Part shown: positions 43,044-54,932 of the stretch, piece by piece
Position numbering within the stretch: position 1 is the stretch's first letter
Layout of the letters: every line of letters starts with the position of its first letter
NCBI GenBank assembly: GCA_020744425.1
Contig: JAGMUV010000006.1
Coordinates: forward strand, 620,001-684,000
Length of the DNA stretch: 64,000 nucleotides
Direction of reading: 5' to 3'
Origin: Dactylonectria macrodidyma
Taxonomy: Eukaryota > Ascomycota > Sordariomycetes > Hypocreales > Nectriaceae
The notes under the pieces: model-generated
What the model was told of the DNA's origin: nothing
The model's database searches: none
The model's input: the letters and a program-made list of their open reading frames with translations, nothing else
Position numbers and translations under genes: made by a program

Positions 43044-44795
43044 ATGCCAAGTCTCAGCGACATCGTTCCGCCGCCGCAATCATGGCCAGTGAGCGTCTAT
43101 GTCCTCATAGCATTGACCTTGTATCTCGCCTTTGGAGATATCGTCGCTCGCCCGTCCTTTCCCAAGACGGCGCCCAAGGTTCATCGGGGACTTCCAATTT
43201 TTGGCTCGCTGGGCTTCTTCCGCGCCAGAGGCACCTTCCTGCGCGCTGGCAAAGAGCAAAGTGAAAGCGGCCAGTTCAGTTTCTACTATGGACCGCATCC
43301 CGTAGTAGCAGTCTCCGGCACGGGCGGCAAGGCGACCTTCTTTGGTGATAGAGGGCTGGACTTTAACGAGGGGTAAGGAAGACTTGCTGTATGCGAGACA
43401 AGAGCTCTGACGCCCGCGTAGCTTTAAACACTTGGTCGCTGCTGTTCCCAATGTCAAATTCTTAAACCAGGGCAACCTGATCCCGTTCTTCCTTTCCAGC
43501 GTCAGGCGATTCCTGCAAAAGGACCGCTTGAGGCCAATCGTCCCCATCATGGTGGACGACACTCACGCAGCCCTGACAACTATGGCCTCGGCACCCGATG
43601 GCATCGTGCGCCCCTTTGACGAGATGTGGAGGCTCGTCTACCAGCTCACCCACCGAACCATGGGCACGAATGACATTGCAAACAACCCCGCGGAGATGGA
43701 TCGCACGATAGCGATATACGCATCCATGGAAGGCAGCTACGCCATCGATGTCATGTTTCCATCCTTCCCAACGTTCAAGAAAGTGAACAAGCTGGTGGCG
43801 GGAGCGAAGCTATACACGACTTTGGCTCGGATTGTGGAGGATAGAAAGAAGACTGGACGGAGAGAGGAGGATGCCATGCAGACGATGATGGATCAGGGAG
43901 AGGATGCTCGCAAGATTTCCGCCGTCAGTCTGCCGTCCTTGGCTTGCAACCCGCTCTAACACGGCTCACAGGTCATCATCGGTGCGCTCTTCGCGGGCGT
44001 CATCAACAGCGGCGTCAACGCAGCGTGGATCCTGAGTTTCCTCGCCCAAAACAGGACCTGGTACGCGCGGACGCAAGAAGAGGTCGACGCCGTCATCACC
44101 AAGTATCGCGGGGACAGGGACGAGCCGCCAGTGGACACCCTGAAGCGGTTGACTCTCGAGGAGTGGGAGACGGAGTTTCCACTGATCGAACTAGGCTTGC
44201 GAGAAACGATCCGACTGAGCGCAGCAAGCGTGTCTATGCGAAAGAATGTCAGCGGCAAGGACATTCCCATAGGGGACACTGGAGAAGTCATCCCAAAGGA
44301 TATGTTTGCGGTAAGTTCGACGGGGCAAGGTGGTGAGAATGCACTAACTGATGTAGGTCTACATGGGGGACCATACTCACCTGGACGAGAATACGTACAA
44401 GGATGCGGAAAAGTGGGATCCTGAAAGGTATTTCCCTGATCGAGCGGAAGATCAGAAGTCGCCGAATGCATATCTAGGGTGGGGTACAGGGCTGCATCAA
44501 TGCCGTAAGTGACATTGACGGTCTCTTGATGTTGCCAATGCTAACACTCTGCAGTGGGAATGAAAGTAAGACTTGGATATTGTATCTGCTATTCTACAAC
44601 ATGTCTAACCTCTAATAGTTTGCCAAGCTGGAAATCTACATGACCACGTCCATGTTCATGGCGCAGTTTGACTTTAGGCTGTGCGATGAAAGTGGACGTC
44701 CGATTGAGACACTGCCGGAGATCAATCGGAACAACTTGGGGTCAGCAAAGCCCGAGAGACCGGTTTACTTCAAGTGTACCCCTAGGGTGAATTGA
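43044..44795 (+). CDS. Cytochrome P450, membrane-anchored
   Basis: Six exons: 43044-43372, 43422-43923, 43972-44310, 44357-44504, 44555-44565 and 44619-44795; 501 residues, all in phase. An N-terminal anchor (SVYVLIALTLYLAFGDIVA) is followed by PKVHRGLPIFGSLGF. The I-helix region is IIGALFAGVINSGVNAAW, the K-helix ExxR is GLRETIRLSAAS, the PERF region is KWDPERYFPD, and the heme loop is YLGWGTGLHQC|LGMK|FAKLEI with the cysteine ligand. The fifth exon is only 11 nt and encodes LGMK directly after that cysteine. The layout is closest to the CYP51/CYP7-like class of fungal P450s, so a sterol or lipid-like substrate is possible. An in-frame ATG at 42981 would add 21 residues. Confidence 0.9.
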
Positions 44796-44893
44796 TTGGT
44801 CTCGAACTGGGTATGGATAAGGTTGTCTGCAATGCTGGTTCACTCAACGGCGAACGATGGCTCTAGCCAGAAAGCATTTGCTCACTACTCCCA

Positions 44894-45288
44894 TCACCCT
44901 TTCTTTATTTCCAGGTTACCCTGATCCTGATTCCCCTGTTCCTTGTTTCTCGCCTTTTTGTCTGCCACGCGCTTTATCTGCGCCTCGATCTCAGCAGCAA
45001 GCGAACCTGGCGATCGCGCTCCGGTGCTTCTAACTCGATCCTGTGACGGACAATGTCAATACACACTCCTCGAGCGCAGATCACGTGGCTTGCCTGGCTT
45101 GCTTGAAGTCTACCAGTGTCTGATGGGGCTGGGGTGCGGTGTACGGAGCCGTTTGGCTTCGCGGCGAGTTTGTGATGCATCTCGAGGAGGCCTTGGGGGA
45201 CATAGTCGTTGGTGTCCTGGACGGGACCGAGGCCAGTGACATCGGGCTCGGACCGGCTGAGCTGGGAGAGAACTTCGCGAGAGGGCAT
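44894..45288 (-). CDS. Small unknown protein, hidden two-exon gene
   Basis: Exons 45288-45085 and 45040-44894 join in phase 0 across a 44-nt intron (gtgatc...cgtcacag with a ttgac branch); 116 residues. The N-terminus is MPSREVLSQLSRSEPDVTGLG and the second exon encodes DRVRSTGARSPGSLAAEIEAQ followed by a Lys/Glu/Gln-rich helix (IKRVADKKARNKEQGNQDQG). The second exon has clear coding character and would be missed without splicing. No signal or membrane segment. It is convergent with the P450 gene, 98 bases between stops. I do not recognise a family; a short conserved nuclear or cytosolic protein is possible. Confidence 0.65.
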
Positions 45289-46362
45289 TTCAGCGGTTCA
45301 GGGTAATGATTGTATGAAGTCTCTTGTGGTGTTTCGTAGAAATGGTCGAACTCTTGTTAGGTGGTTGTGTATCAGGTTTGGGGTCAGTGGTTGTGAGTGT
45401 GAGAAGTTAGCACATTATTGAGAGGAAGCCAATGACGAGATGAATAGATTTATGATTGACGTAATTTGTACCACCTGCTAACATCGAGCAGGCAGTGATG
45501 CAGTGACGGGCTTATGGGAAGGTCGCATCGTGACCTGCTTCTCGCGATATGCTGTTGCAAGACGATGGACTCTGTTGATCAGAGAGGGAATGTTCTCCAA
45601 TATGCAACAGCCGAGAATATTGATATAGGAATTTGAAAGTCAATAGCTACTTGCCAGACGCGTTCTTAACTGGACAGTCTCAGTCTTTTGAGCAGATGTT
45701 GACAGAATATGCTAGGTGTAGGGTAGGGCACCTTTCGGGAAAATGATGCGAAGCCCGAGCGGAGATTTGCGGGGAAACTCGGGGTAGGGCCTGATTTGGC
45801 GGGGAAGGCAGACTAAACCAGGTATCTCAACACAGTCGAGGTTTAAAGGAGATGTTTCGAAGGCTCAATGGCAGATATATCTAGATATTAATGTATAGAG
45901 CGTATCATCATTTCCTATTTCTCAATTTCTCAACCCTGGAACGAGACGTTGTGTCGTGAAAGGGTTCATCCTGTCAGCTGCTCACGAGGGTTGCAATTAT
46001 TCAGACCCCTGCTGAAAAGACTGAAAAGAGGTGGACTAGACCGTTAGCTACAGTGCTAGTGACTCAAACTCGCGTGGATGGGCATAAGCGCAGATTTCTC
46101 TCGACTTTTACTGGGATGGTCCATTTGAGGCGCCTTGACACTTGCCCCGCAATCAGTCAATCAGGTGACACTCCAGGCTCGCGGTTCACTCTGTCGCATT
46201 GATCGTTGAGCACAACAACAGGGGATGCTTCGATGCTTGCAATCTCGACGTCCTCACTTGCCTACTTGCTTGTTCATTTATAGCCGGAGGAGGCTGGCAG
46301 CTCTGTAAAGGGGCTTTTTCATTTCTTTTCAGCAGCTGGACGGTGCCGGGCTCGGAGGGAGA
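45289..46362. promoter_or_regulatory. Divergent promoter between small gene and Zn2Cys6 regulator
   Basis: 1.07 kb between two divergent start codons. AT-rich in the middle. The minus-strand frames at 46186-46618 overlap the regulator's first exon and look like noise. No specific element recognised. Confidence 0.5.
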
Positions 46363-48436
46363 ATGACGTCTCGGGATAGGGACATGTTGGCCAGCGACGC
46401 AAACGGCGGAAGACCTTTGATTCCTCGATCCAGCAGCATCGGAGTCGGTGGCATGAACTCTCACGAGGCTGTTGGCGGTACGACGCCTGGTCGTCCCACG
46501 ACATCGGGCCGCAGGTACATTCGTTCGCGTGAGGGCTGTCTGACGTGCAAGTATGTGGCAGCAACAAGCAACCCCCTATGATGGGATTATCATGATGTGA
46601 AGAGAGCTGACACAGCACACAAACTCAGGCGTCGCAAGGTCAAGTGCGATGAGCAGAGACCCAGATGTTCCCACTGCGAGAGGCTCAACATGGAGTGCAA
46701 ATGGCGACCCCAGACTCGGTCCGCCGCCCAGAGGAGGCTGCCCACAAACGACATGAGTAGCTCGGCCATGGAGCAGAATTTGTCTCCGGCAACCGAGGCC
46801 TCGCCTGGCAACTCCGTCTTCCAGCCCGCCCACGCTGTCGACGAGGTCTTTGACTACGCCAGCTTCATGTGGGACTCGGGTGACTTTTGGCAGCAAGTCT
46901 CCCCAGACATGAACCAGAATGCGGGACTCGAGGCACACATGCTGGTGAGTCTTACCCCTTTCCAAACTGCATGCGTCGAGATCATCCCTGGAGACTCCAC
47001 CGCTGTGCAGCTCTGCGTTACTACGGCACGGGAAGCTGTCATCAAGAGTATTCTAAGCTAACTTATAACTGCAGGCAGCACATTCGCAAATCACTTTTCC
47101 CGACAGGACGGCCTTTGTCAACCCGTTTCCTGCCCCTTCACTCGCACAGAGTAACGACAGCCATGAGAAGCCTCCGCTGCCTCAGGGCAGTGAGAAGTTG
47201 ATGGACTTTTTCATCAATTCCGTTAACCCACCTATCATCGCCGAGGTGGAAACCCACAAGAAATGGCTCTCCATGCGTCAAGCCGTCGTCGAAATGGCAA
47301 ACACCTCTTCTATGGTGCGCTTCGCTATCCTAGCCTTCTCTAATGTTCTCCTAAGCAGGCAAGATGGAACTTGGGTTATGGGAGAGCAAAACTACTACGA
47401 GCATGCAGCCAGCGAGGTGGCCAGTCATGACGGCCATCCAATGGTTGACCAAAGTCCGCGCCGAGAATACCTCCTGGCCGCCCTCTTTTTCCTCAGCTAT
47501 ATCGATATCCTCGACAGCAGGCTCGAAGCTGCGCACACCAACCTCAAACGCGCCTACCTCATATTCCAAGGGAGCAACAAGAGCAGCCTATCCGCCACCG
47601 AGAAGCAGCTTCTGCTTTGGATCCGCCTCCTCGACGGCCGTGCAGTTTCTGCCGGTGGCGACGGATTATTCTTATCCAAGGATGATGAGCTTATGCTCGT
47701 CGAAGCGTCGCCTGCGAGTTTCGATGGAGAAGCCGACGACATCTCAAAACAGGACCCCGCCGACGGCGATATCGAAGACGTTCTATTCCAAGTTCTCTAC
47801 CAACCTGGCGTGGTATTCTACCAAAAAGTCCAGAGCTTTATGGGCCGCATCTCTAAGATAGACCCATGGCATCGTTCGCGAGGGACCGTCGAGGACGAGA
47901 TCGAGGTGATGAATATCGGTGCCGCTATCACTGCCGATCTGCGGACTCTGTACGACCAACGGCCACCCTTGATGGATTATGCCGTGGCGGGCAAGCTCAC
48001 GGAACCGCACGTTTCGAAGCACCTGGCTTTTGTCATCACTCGCGCATTCCGAACGTACCTGTCCAACTATTACGCCAGCAAAATCCATCTGCACCGAGTG
48101 GCTTACAAAAATTTGCCCCTCACGCAAGAGGTGGTTGATGCTCTAGATCAGATCCGGAAGCTGGCGCAGCAGATTGTCGCCGACCTAGACCCAGAAGACA
48201 CGCTCCCCGTCAACATGCTGTGGCCGCTCCTGATGCTTGGCGTCGAGGAGAGTGATCCCGCCGAAAAGCAATGGATCAAACAAAACATCTTGCGTATGGA
48301 GAAGGTTGCTGGCAATGCTCGGATTACGGCGCAAGTGCTGGAGGAGGTCCAGGCCCGGCAGGATGCTGCAAAGGCTCGGATGGATATCCGGGCGGTCATG
48401 CACGCCGTCTTCAATTCGTGCTTTGCCATCGTCTAA
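46363..48436 (+). CDS. Zn(II)2Cys6 transcription factor
   Basis: Exons 46363-46550, 46629-46944 and 47075-48436, in phase; 621 residues. The zinc cluster is SREGCLTC|KRRKVKCDEQ then RPRCSHCERLNMECKW (residues about 56-86); its six cysteines are complete and the first intron falls inside it, a common position. A Ser/Gly-rich stretch precedes it. The large third exon fits the C-terminal regulatory region of the Pro1/'fungal-specific transcription factor domain' type (HKKWLSMRQAVVEMANTSSMVRFAILAFSNVLL; PREYLLAALFFLSYIDILDSRLEAAHTNLKRAYLI). It is nuclear and should bind CGG-containing sites. Neighbours on the right are an aldolase and a transporter on the same strand, so it may be a pathway-specific regulator. 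Confidence 0.92.
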
Positions 48437-49126
48437 CTGCGGGAGACTTGCGCAAGTGACGCTTGGCGAAGGGATTGGGGCTGTCGAGACGAGCACGCAG
48501 CCGACCCAAGCTTGAATCCATGTTTGACCTCAGCTCGCATCCATGACCGACCCAAGCTCGCGTCCCATGATGTCACCCCGTCGCTTTCGACCTGCAACTC
48601 TGGATGAACATAACGAGTCATCCACACACTTGTGGCGTCGACGGCTCGACAGCCCACTCGTCTCCTCATTCAGATCCTGGCGAGATGCATCTGCCATGCG
48701 ACTGGGCTTGCCTCATCCCTGCTAGGCGTGTGTCGGCTCGACGCCCCACACACACTCCCCCTTCGTGCCGATCGGGTCTCCTCACACGAGCCTTCGAGAC
48801 ATCTCCAACTTTTCCCCGCACAAGGAAAATGCCAACAAGAAGTCGTTGCACCTCTGGTGTCGATGCTGGAGCTCCTCAAGGCGCGCCGGGACGTGGCATC
48901 ACGTCGTTGGGGGTCTGGATGGAGTCGCGGATGGAGACCCCGTGGGGGGGTTATTGTGGGTGGCAAGTGATCAATTGAATATCTTGGCCGCTGTTCCCAC
49001 TGGCGTCAGCTTGTCTCATTTTCCATCCATCCGTCCTTCATTCTTCTCGTTTGCATCACTAGGAGTTGATTGATTTGCCGCCGACGCTACTCTTCGTCCC
49101 AACATCACCAAAAACCTAGAAACAAA
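48437..49126. other. Intergenic between regulator and aldolase
   Basis: The aldolase promoter. An imperfect direct repeat (CCGACCCAAGCT...ATCCATG, near 48501 and 48547) lies just after the regulator stop. The right end is pyrimidine-rich with ccatccatccgtcc near 49023. No gene seen. Confidence 0.5.
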
Positions 49127-50157
49127 ATGGGCTCAATTGCTGTCGCCAAGGGCAAGGCTTACCCGCCTGGAATCCACGTCCCTGCTCTGACTTGGTTCGC
49201 CGACGATGCCAGCCAAGAGATCGACTGGGACCTCCAGAAGAAGCACATTGAGTTTCTAATCAGCTCTGGCCTTGACGGAAGTACGTGCGACGCAACTCTT
49301 TTGAACTGACGCAAATAGCTAACATGTAATGCGCAGTTGTCATTGCTGGAACGAACGGTGAGGCCGTCACACTTTCTGCCCAAGAAAAATCGCAACTATT
49401 GCGAACCACCCGCGAGATCGCTGCCCAAGTCGGCCGTCCCGATATAACCATTACCCTGGGCACTTCTGGAAGCTGCACCCGCAATGTCATCGCTGAGACG
49501 CACCTAGCCAAGGAGGCCGGCGCCGACTTCGTCCTCGTCCTCACCCCCAGTTACTTCCATTTCGCCATGACCCAAGACGCGATTCTGGCCTTCTTCGAGG
49601 AGCTTGCCGACGTCAGCCCGCTCCCTATCGTCATCTACAACTTCCCCGGCGTCGTTGCCGGCCTCGACGTCAACTCGGAGATGCTGGAGCGCCTGGGCCA
49701 GCACCCCAACATTGTCGGTGTCAAGCTGACGTGTGGTGGCATCGCCAAGGTCGCCCGCGTGACGGCCCAGTACAAGCCCGAAGACTTTGCTGCTCTTGCC
49801 GGCCAGAGCGACTGGCTCGTCCCCGCGCTCTCTGTGGGCAGCACGGGTGTCATCACAGGCGTCGCCAACTTGTACCCCAAGGTCTGCATGCAAATCTACG
49901 ACTTGTACAAGGCTGGCAACATCAAAGAGGCCGAGGCTGCGCAGCTGAAGCTCGCGCAGATGGAATGGGGCTTCGCCAAGGGTGGCATCAACGGCACCAA
50001 GTGGGTGGTGGCCAAGGTGCGCGGGTACCCGCTCGAGAGCTGCCACTGCCGCCGTCCCTACCCCGTGTATGGCGATGCTGACAAGCAGGCGTGGATCCTC
50101 AAGGTTGTGGAGCCTCTGAACGCCGTCGAGCAGGGTCTCGGCAAGCGGGGGCAGTAG
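49127..50157 (+). CDS. DapA-family aldolase (HOGA/keto-deoxy-sugar-acid type)
   Basis: Exons 49127-49280 and 49337-50157, in phase; 324 residues. The dihydrodipicolinate-synthase fold is clear: VIAGTNGEAVTLSAQEK (early GTTGE-like box), YNFPGVVAGLD with the catalytic Tyr and GVKLTCGG with the Schiff-base Lys, then AGQSDWLVPALSVGSTGVITGVANL. A C-terminal CHCRRPYPVYGD is typical of the fungal clade. Such enzymes cleave 4-hydroxy-2-oxoglutarate or 2-keto-3-deoxy sugar acids to pyruvate and an aldehyde; the fungal L-galactonate-pathway aldolase belongs to the same fold, so this could be a sugar-acid enzyme. There is no targeting peptide, so cytosolic. It lies between a regulator and a quinate-type transporter on the same strand. 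Confidence 0.9.
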
Positions 50158-51879
50158 GTGTGGCATTAGACGTTGGGATGGATGGATGGATGAGCTTGAC
50201 TTGCTTCTGTACTGTACCTATAGAACGGCCCCCAGCAAGATGGGGAGTCCCCATGGAACGGCGCTACGAACGGATGTGGAATGAATCATATGCATGCATT
50301 GTAACTTTACCAGTGCCTCGGGTCCAGTGTGTCATGAGTGAGTTGAGAGGCTGGAAGCGGAAGAAGCATGAGGCCATGAGCCGTTATGTAAGATGCCATG
50401 ATGGAAAAGACTTGGCTTGCGTCGAGAGCCAAGACCTTGGACAAGCGGTCTGACACGAAAACACCAGCTGCTTTGCCGATGATCAAAGCCGATTGAGATG
50501 TTTCTCATAGACCCGATTCTTTCGTCGGATATGTACGAGTCGCCTGATGGCACATATCATGTGTTCCTCTATGGATGCGGTCCATAGAAGCTCTCATGGA
50601 TCGTGGTGTTGGCGAAGAGGGATTTCCTATTCGGGCGTGCATACCCGAATCGGGAAACTAGCATCCGACCAAACGCCCCGGTTCAATTCGGTACAGGTTG
50701 CGGCGCATGATGAAGTAGAGGTATTCTCATTCATCGCATGGCCTTATGTACATCCGACGAGTTGGCGATTATTATCAATCTATCGATTTTCGAGCACAGA
50801 AAGCCACCAATTGTCGTCTCGGGTCGACGAGTTGTGGCGGCACGCCCACAGAGAACTAACCCGTTGTCCGGCTCTTCTTTCAGGTTGCTCGTGTCAGATT
50901 CAGCCGCTGGTCCCAAGCCCCGAGAGTCATGGGATGTCCTGTTCCCTGGACTGTCCGAGCCGGCGTGCATTTGCATATCCGTGCCGGCCATCTGCGTCAT
51001 CGGTTCTTACGTAGCAGTTCCCTCGTTCGGAGCCGTCTCTTGGCTCCCCTGTCCCTCCCATCTCCACACCACCCTCTTAATTCCCGGTCTACTGCCGGAT
51101 CCCTCCAATCGCCGTGCTCGCTCGCATCGGCTCGCATATCGGGTCGCTGACTCGACAAACTTGTTCCTTTGGATGAACGCCCTGTGAACATTTCGCCCCC
51201 TCTGGTCCATTCGTCGGATCTCTTGCTCGTCGCCAAAGAAGAAACGGGTCTCTTTGTTCGATCAGGTGTTCGATGTTCGATGCTCGATCCCACGAACCCG
51301 AGTGGCGCGTTTTCCCCGTTCTCGTGAGCAGGGCAGCACCCCGGGCTGGCACTCTGCAATGCCGTTTGGCCCCTTCTCCAACTCCTCCACTTCCAATAGA
51401 CCATCCCCAGATTTCTCCCCACTTCCTCTCCACACCCCTTGAGTTCTGTCCCGACCTCAGGCTTAGAGGTGTGTGGCAGCCTTTTTTCCCTTGACTCTGC
51501 AATGATTTAGCCTGGCCCCTGCTGGAACCCGAAGCGACAGGGCCTGTCAAGCGACCACGCACACCCCAGATTCCCAGGTTCCCCCAATGCGGAATCCCCG
51601 CAGGCCAGAGCCCATGGGGTTGGACTAGACACTTGAGGATAAATATCTGCGCATCGTCGCGTTTCTTCTGGGGTTGCAACATCAAGCTGCTACCCGACTT
51701 TGATACACTCGAAACCGGCAAGGATCGCCAGGCAAACCGGGGGAACTCGATCAACTCATTGATCTTTATAAGGTTCCGCGGATCCCCAGCTAGAACACTC
51801 TTGAGTTACGGAAGCGTCTGGTGGAATCTTCACAACCCCAAGACACTTTTCACATTCAACTCCTCACCGTCAAATCATC
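50158..51879. other. Long promoter region of the quinate-type transporter
   Basis: 1.7 kb with no gene. A 221-codon minus-strand frame (51089-51754) has random composition and no motifs. The transporter's start is preceded by pyrimidine-rich sequence. CGAATCGGG-type half sites occur near 50645, but no known regulator site is clear. Confidence 0.5.
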
Positions 51880-53760
51880 ATGGGTGGCTTCCGCGCTGTA
51901 GAGGATCGCCCGACGCCCCCAGAGGTGTACAACTGGCGTCTGTATGGCGAGGCCACTATCATTGCCACGGGCTCTCTGCTGTAAGTCTTCGCGATGCGCC
52001 GGGCCATTGACATCAAATATCTAATCTCTGGATGCTATAGCTTCGGTTACGACTCTGCCTTTGTTGGCACCACGATTGCTCGCGCCAGCTTCAAAGCCGA
52101 CTTCAACATCACCCCGGAAGAGTCGGCCGATATTTCCTCCAACATCACCTCTACGTTCCAGGCCGGTGCCTTTTTCGGTGCCATCATATGCTTTCTTCGT
52201 AAGCCTGCCTGCCCAAGATTGAACTCTTATGATGCATCATGACGGCTAACCGATGCTTGAATAGTTACTGAAAAGGTCGGCCGAAAGTGGGCTCTCCAGT
52301 CCAATGTCGTCCTCTTCCTCATCGGCGCCATCCTCATGACTGCTGCCACCCACCAGCTCTCTTACATCTGTAAGCACCGCATCTCTGCCCTGTCCAATAT
52401 CTCATCCTAATAATGAAACCAAGACGCGGGCCGAGCCTTGACCGGAATCGCCTGTGGCGCCATCACCGCCACCGTCCCCAGCTACATCGCCGAACTCTCC
52501 ATCGTCTCTATCCGTGGCATCCTAACTGGCCTCTTCGAAGTAGCCTACCAGATCGGTTCGCTCGTCGGCTTCTGGATCAACTACGGCATCAACCAGAATA
52601 TGGACGTGACGTCGTCCACCAGCTGGCGCGTGCCCATGGCCGTCCAGATCATCCCCGCGGGTGTTCTTCTCGTCGGTGGCTTCTTCCTGCACGAGTCACC
52701 TCTCTGGTTGATGCGCAAGAACAGAGAAGAAGAAGCGACTGTCGCACTAGAGAGTCTCCGAAAGCTAAACCGCGACCACACCTGTGAGTGAAGCCGTGAT
52801 AATTAACACTCACCTGTTCAATTGCTAACGTAACGACCACTAGACCTACAGGAGGATCTTCAGATGATCCGCAGCCGTCTTGCCGACGAGGCCCTCATTG
52901 CTGAAAAGTTTGGTTCCGGCCCTTGGGCTTTCTTCCGTGGCTCCATCTTCGAGCTGTCTCGCAAGGGCATGTGGAACCGTGTTGTGCTCGTCTTTTGCTC
53001 CTTTGCTCTGCAGAACATGTCTGGCGCAGCAGCCATCAACTACTACTCCCCCACCCTCTTCGGCTCCCTTGGTATTAGCGACGTCGCTCTCTACACAGGA
53101 ATCTACGGTCTTGTCAAGGCAGTCGCGTCTATCATCTTCTACGGCGCGCTCATTGATGTCTGGGGCCGGAGAAACCCTACTATTATCTCCTCGGCCATGT
53201 GCTCCGTCTGCCTCTGGATCGTCGGTACCTATGTCAAGATCGGACATCCCGCGGACATCATTGCCGCCGGCGAGGAACTGTCTCCTTCCACTGCCGCTGG
53301 CGGCAAGGCTGCTACTGCCATGATTATGATCTACTCCGTCTTGTAAGTTGCAATGGATTCATCACCAACAACTCAAACTAATATTCGTCGCAGCTGGTCT
53401 TTCGGTCTCAACGGTATCCCCTGGATTGTCTCCGCCGAGATCTTCCCCGGTGCTCTCCGAACCTTGACTGGTACCTACGCGGCCATGGTCCAGTGGCTCA
53501 CCCAGTTTGCCATCACCAAGGCGCTCCCGTACATCTTCAAGTCCTTTGCCTATGGGACCTGGTACTTCTTTGCCTGCTGGATGCTGATCGCTACCATCTG
53601 GGGCTTTATCTTCCTACCCGAGACCAAGGGCAAGACCCTCGACGAGATGGACGTCATGTTCGGCTACGTGCATGACCGTGCCCCGAGCGATGTCGACAAC
53701 TTTGACAAGCTTGCAGCCGACAAGGGTTCTGCCATCGAGCACTCCGAGGAGCGCGTCTAG
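51880..53760 (+). CDS. MFS transporter of the quinate permease/sugar porter type
   Basis: Six exons: 51880-51980, 52041-52198, 52265-52369, 52424-52783, 52844-53342 and 53394-53760, all in phase; 529 residues. The N-terminus MGGFRAVEDRPTPPEVYNWR, then LLFGYDSAFVGTTIARASF, matches the quinate-permease (Qa-y/QutD) subgroup. Sugar-porter motifs: EKVGRKWAL, GRALTGIACGAITATVPSYIAE, HESPLWLMRKNREEEA, QNMSGAAAINYYSP, IDVWGRRNP, GIPWIVSAEIFPGALR and FLPETKGKTLDEMD. Twelve membrane segments are expected; both ends are cytosolic. It likely imports quinate or a related hydroxy-acid by proton symport, inferred from subgroup. It follows the DapA-family aldolase on the same strand. Confidence 0.92.
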
Positions 53761-54184
53761 GCTTGAAAAAGAAATGCGTGTCGGATATGACTGTATAATT
53801 GAAGGGGTTAGGAAATACGGAGCGAGGTTGAATGACTGCTGGACGTCGGTCGTGGCGGTCTGGATACGACACAAGAAGTTGGAGATGAAGGAGCTGCCAT
53901 AGCTCCATCGATAATACCCATAGTATCTCCAACAAAGTAATTATGTGACAAGAGACATTTGCCACCCCCTGACAGTGACTATATGTGCTATTTATGGATT
54001 CTTTGACGAAGTGTGAGTGGCACACCACCTTGGAGTACAAAGAACTCTGGCACATATGATGAGACAACCTTGGAAAAAGGTTCTTTGTTCAGCTGAAATA
54101 AGGTAGTTGTTCTTCGAAGATCATTGTGCACTTTCCATCTTTGCACATATTTAATGAGGTAGTAGTAGATATTCTGTTGGATAA
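53761..54184. other. Intergenic, 3' flank of transporter
   Basis: AT-rich sequence after the transporter stop. Short frames only. The base composition changes from the GC-rich coding region to AT-rich sequence that continues into the orphan ORF. Confidence 0.45.
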
Positions 54185-54877
54185 TTGATATATCTTTGGC
54201 CAGTCCCGCCCCCGACGCTGAGAGCGATACCCTTGCAAATACTAACAAGTCATGCATACTATTCATTTCTACTACTTATGAACGGCTCAAATTACAAAAT
54301 GGCTATTTTAGAGGCTGAATACTATTACCGTCGGCGAGTCAATCGTAGACAGGCAATGGGACAGACGCAACTGCCGCCGCAGTGGCAACGGCGGCGGTGG
54401 AAGCAGTCACACGAATCATCACTTCGTGAGCAGTCACGACTATTCCAGCGTCGTCTTCGAGCAACACTACCGCTCACTGTTTATCCACCATTGTTAACTA
54501 GACAATACCATGGTCTTCCTCCGCACCCATCGCGGGCGTCGACCCCCGTCGAAGCCTTGAAAAGTATCCCACAAGAGCCTGAGACTCCAGTTCTACTACC
54601 CGATCCCTCACCATACGTTGCCCGTGGACGCGGGTACGCGCATGTGGGAGGCTTAGGGTTCTCGATCAAGTTTGCTAGACGGCAACTTGGGAAGGGAGAA
54701 AAGAAAGAGGAACTTCTCGTGTATGAGCCAGAGCCTATGGAACCTTTATTTGGCCTAGACGAGCACTTGGACCTTTTACCGTCGCCGGAACTAGAAGCAC
54801 AACCAGAACTGGAATTGATGGACTGGATCAACTTAATTCCCTTGGAACCTTGGGAGGGCTGCGAACTCATCGCTTAA
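54185..54877 (+). CDS. Orphan ORF, uncertain gene
   Basis: A single open frame of 230 codons; a start at the internal Met about residue 33 (MNGSNYKMAILEAEYYYRRR) is also possible. The product would be Arg/Gln-rich in the first half (RRRVNRRQAMGQ; QWQRRRWKQSHE), Pro-rich in the middle and acidic at the end (EPEPMEPLFGLDEHLDLLPSP; ELELMDWINLIPLEPWEGCEL). Codon use is less G/C-ending than in neighbouring genes, and there are no introns. It lies in AT-rich sequence just before a 29-base G run. No family recognised. It could be a lineage-specific gene, a piece of a mobile element or chance. Confidence 0.35.
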   Translation: MIYLWPVPPPTLRAIPLQILTSHAYYSFLLLMNGSNYKMAILEAEYYYRRRVNRRQAMGQTQLPPQWQRRRWKQSHESSLREQSRLFQRRLRATLPLTVYPPLLTRQYHGLPPHPSRASTPVEALKSIPQEPETPVLLPDPSPYVARGRGYAHVGGLGFSIKFARRQLGKGEKKEELLVYEPEPMEPLFGLDEHLDLLPSPELEAQPELELMDWINLIPLEPWEGCELIA

Positions 54878-54930
54878 TGGGGATCACGGATGCTTTCAAT
54901 GGAAATTGCCGAGCAAAGCACTATAACAGT

Positions 54931-54932
<2 letters not shown>

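Noticed and set aside
51089..51754. 221-codon minus-strand ORF upstream of the quinate-type transporter
   Set aside because: No motif, random composition, overlapped by other frames; lies in the transporter promoter.
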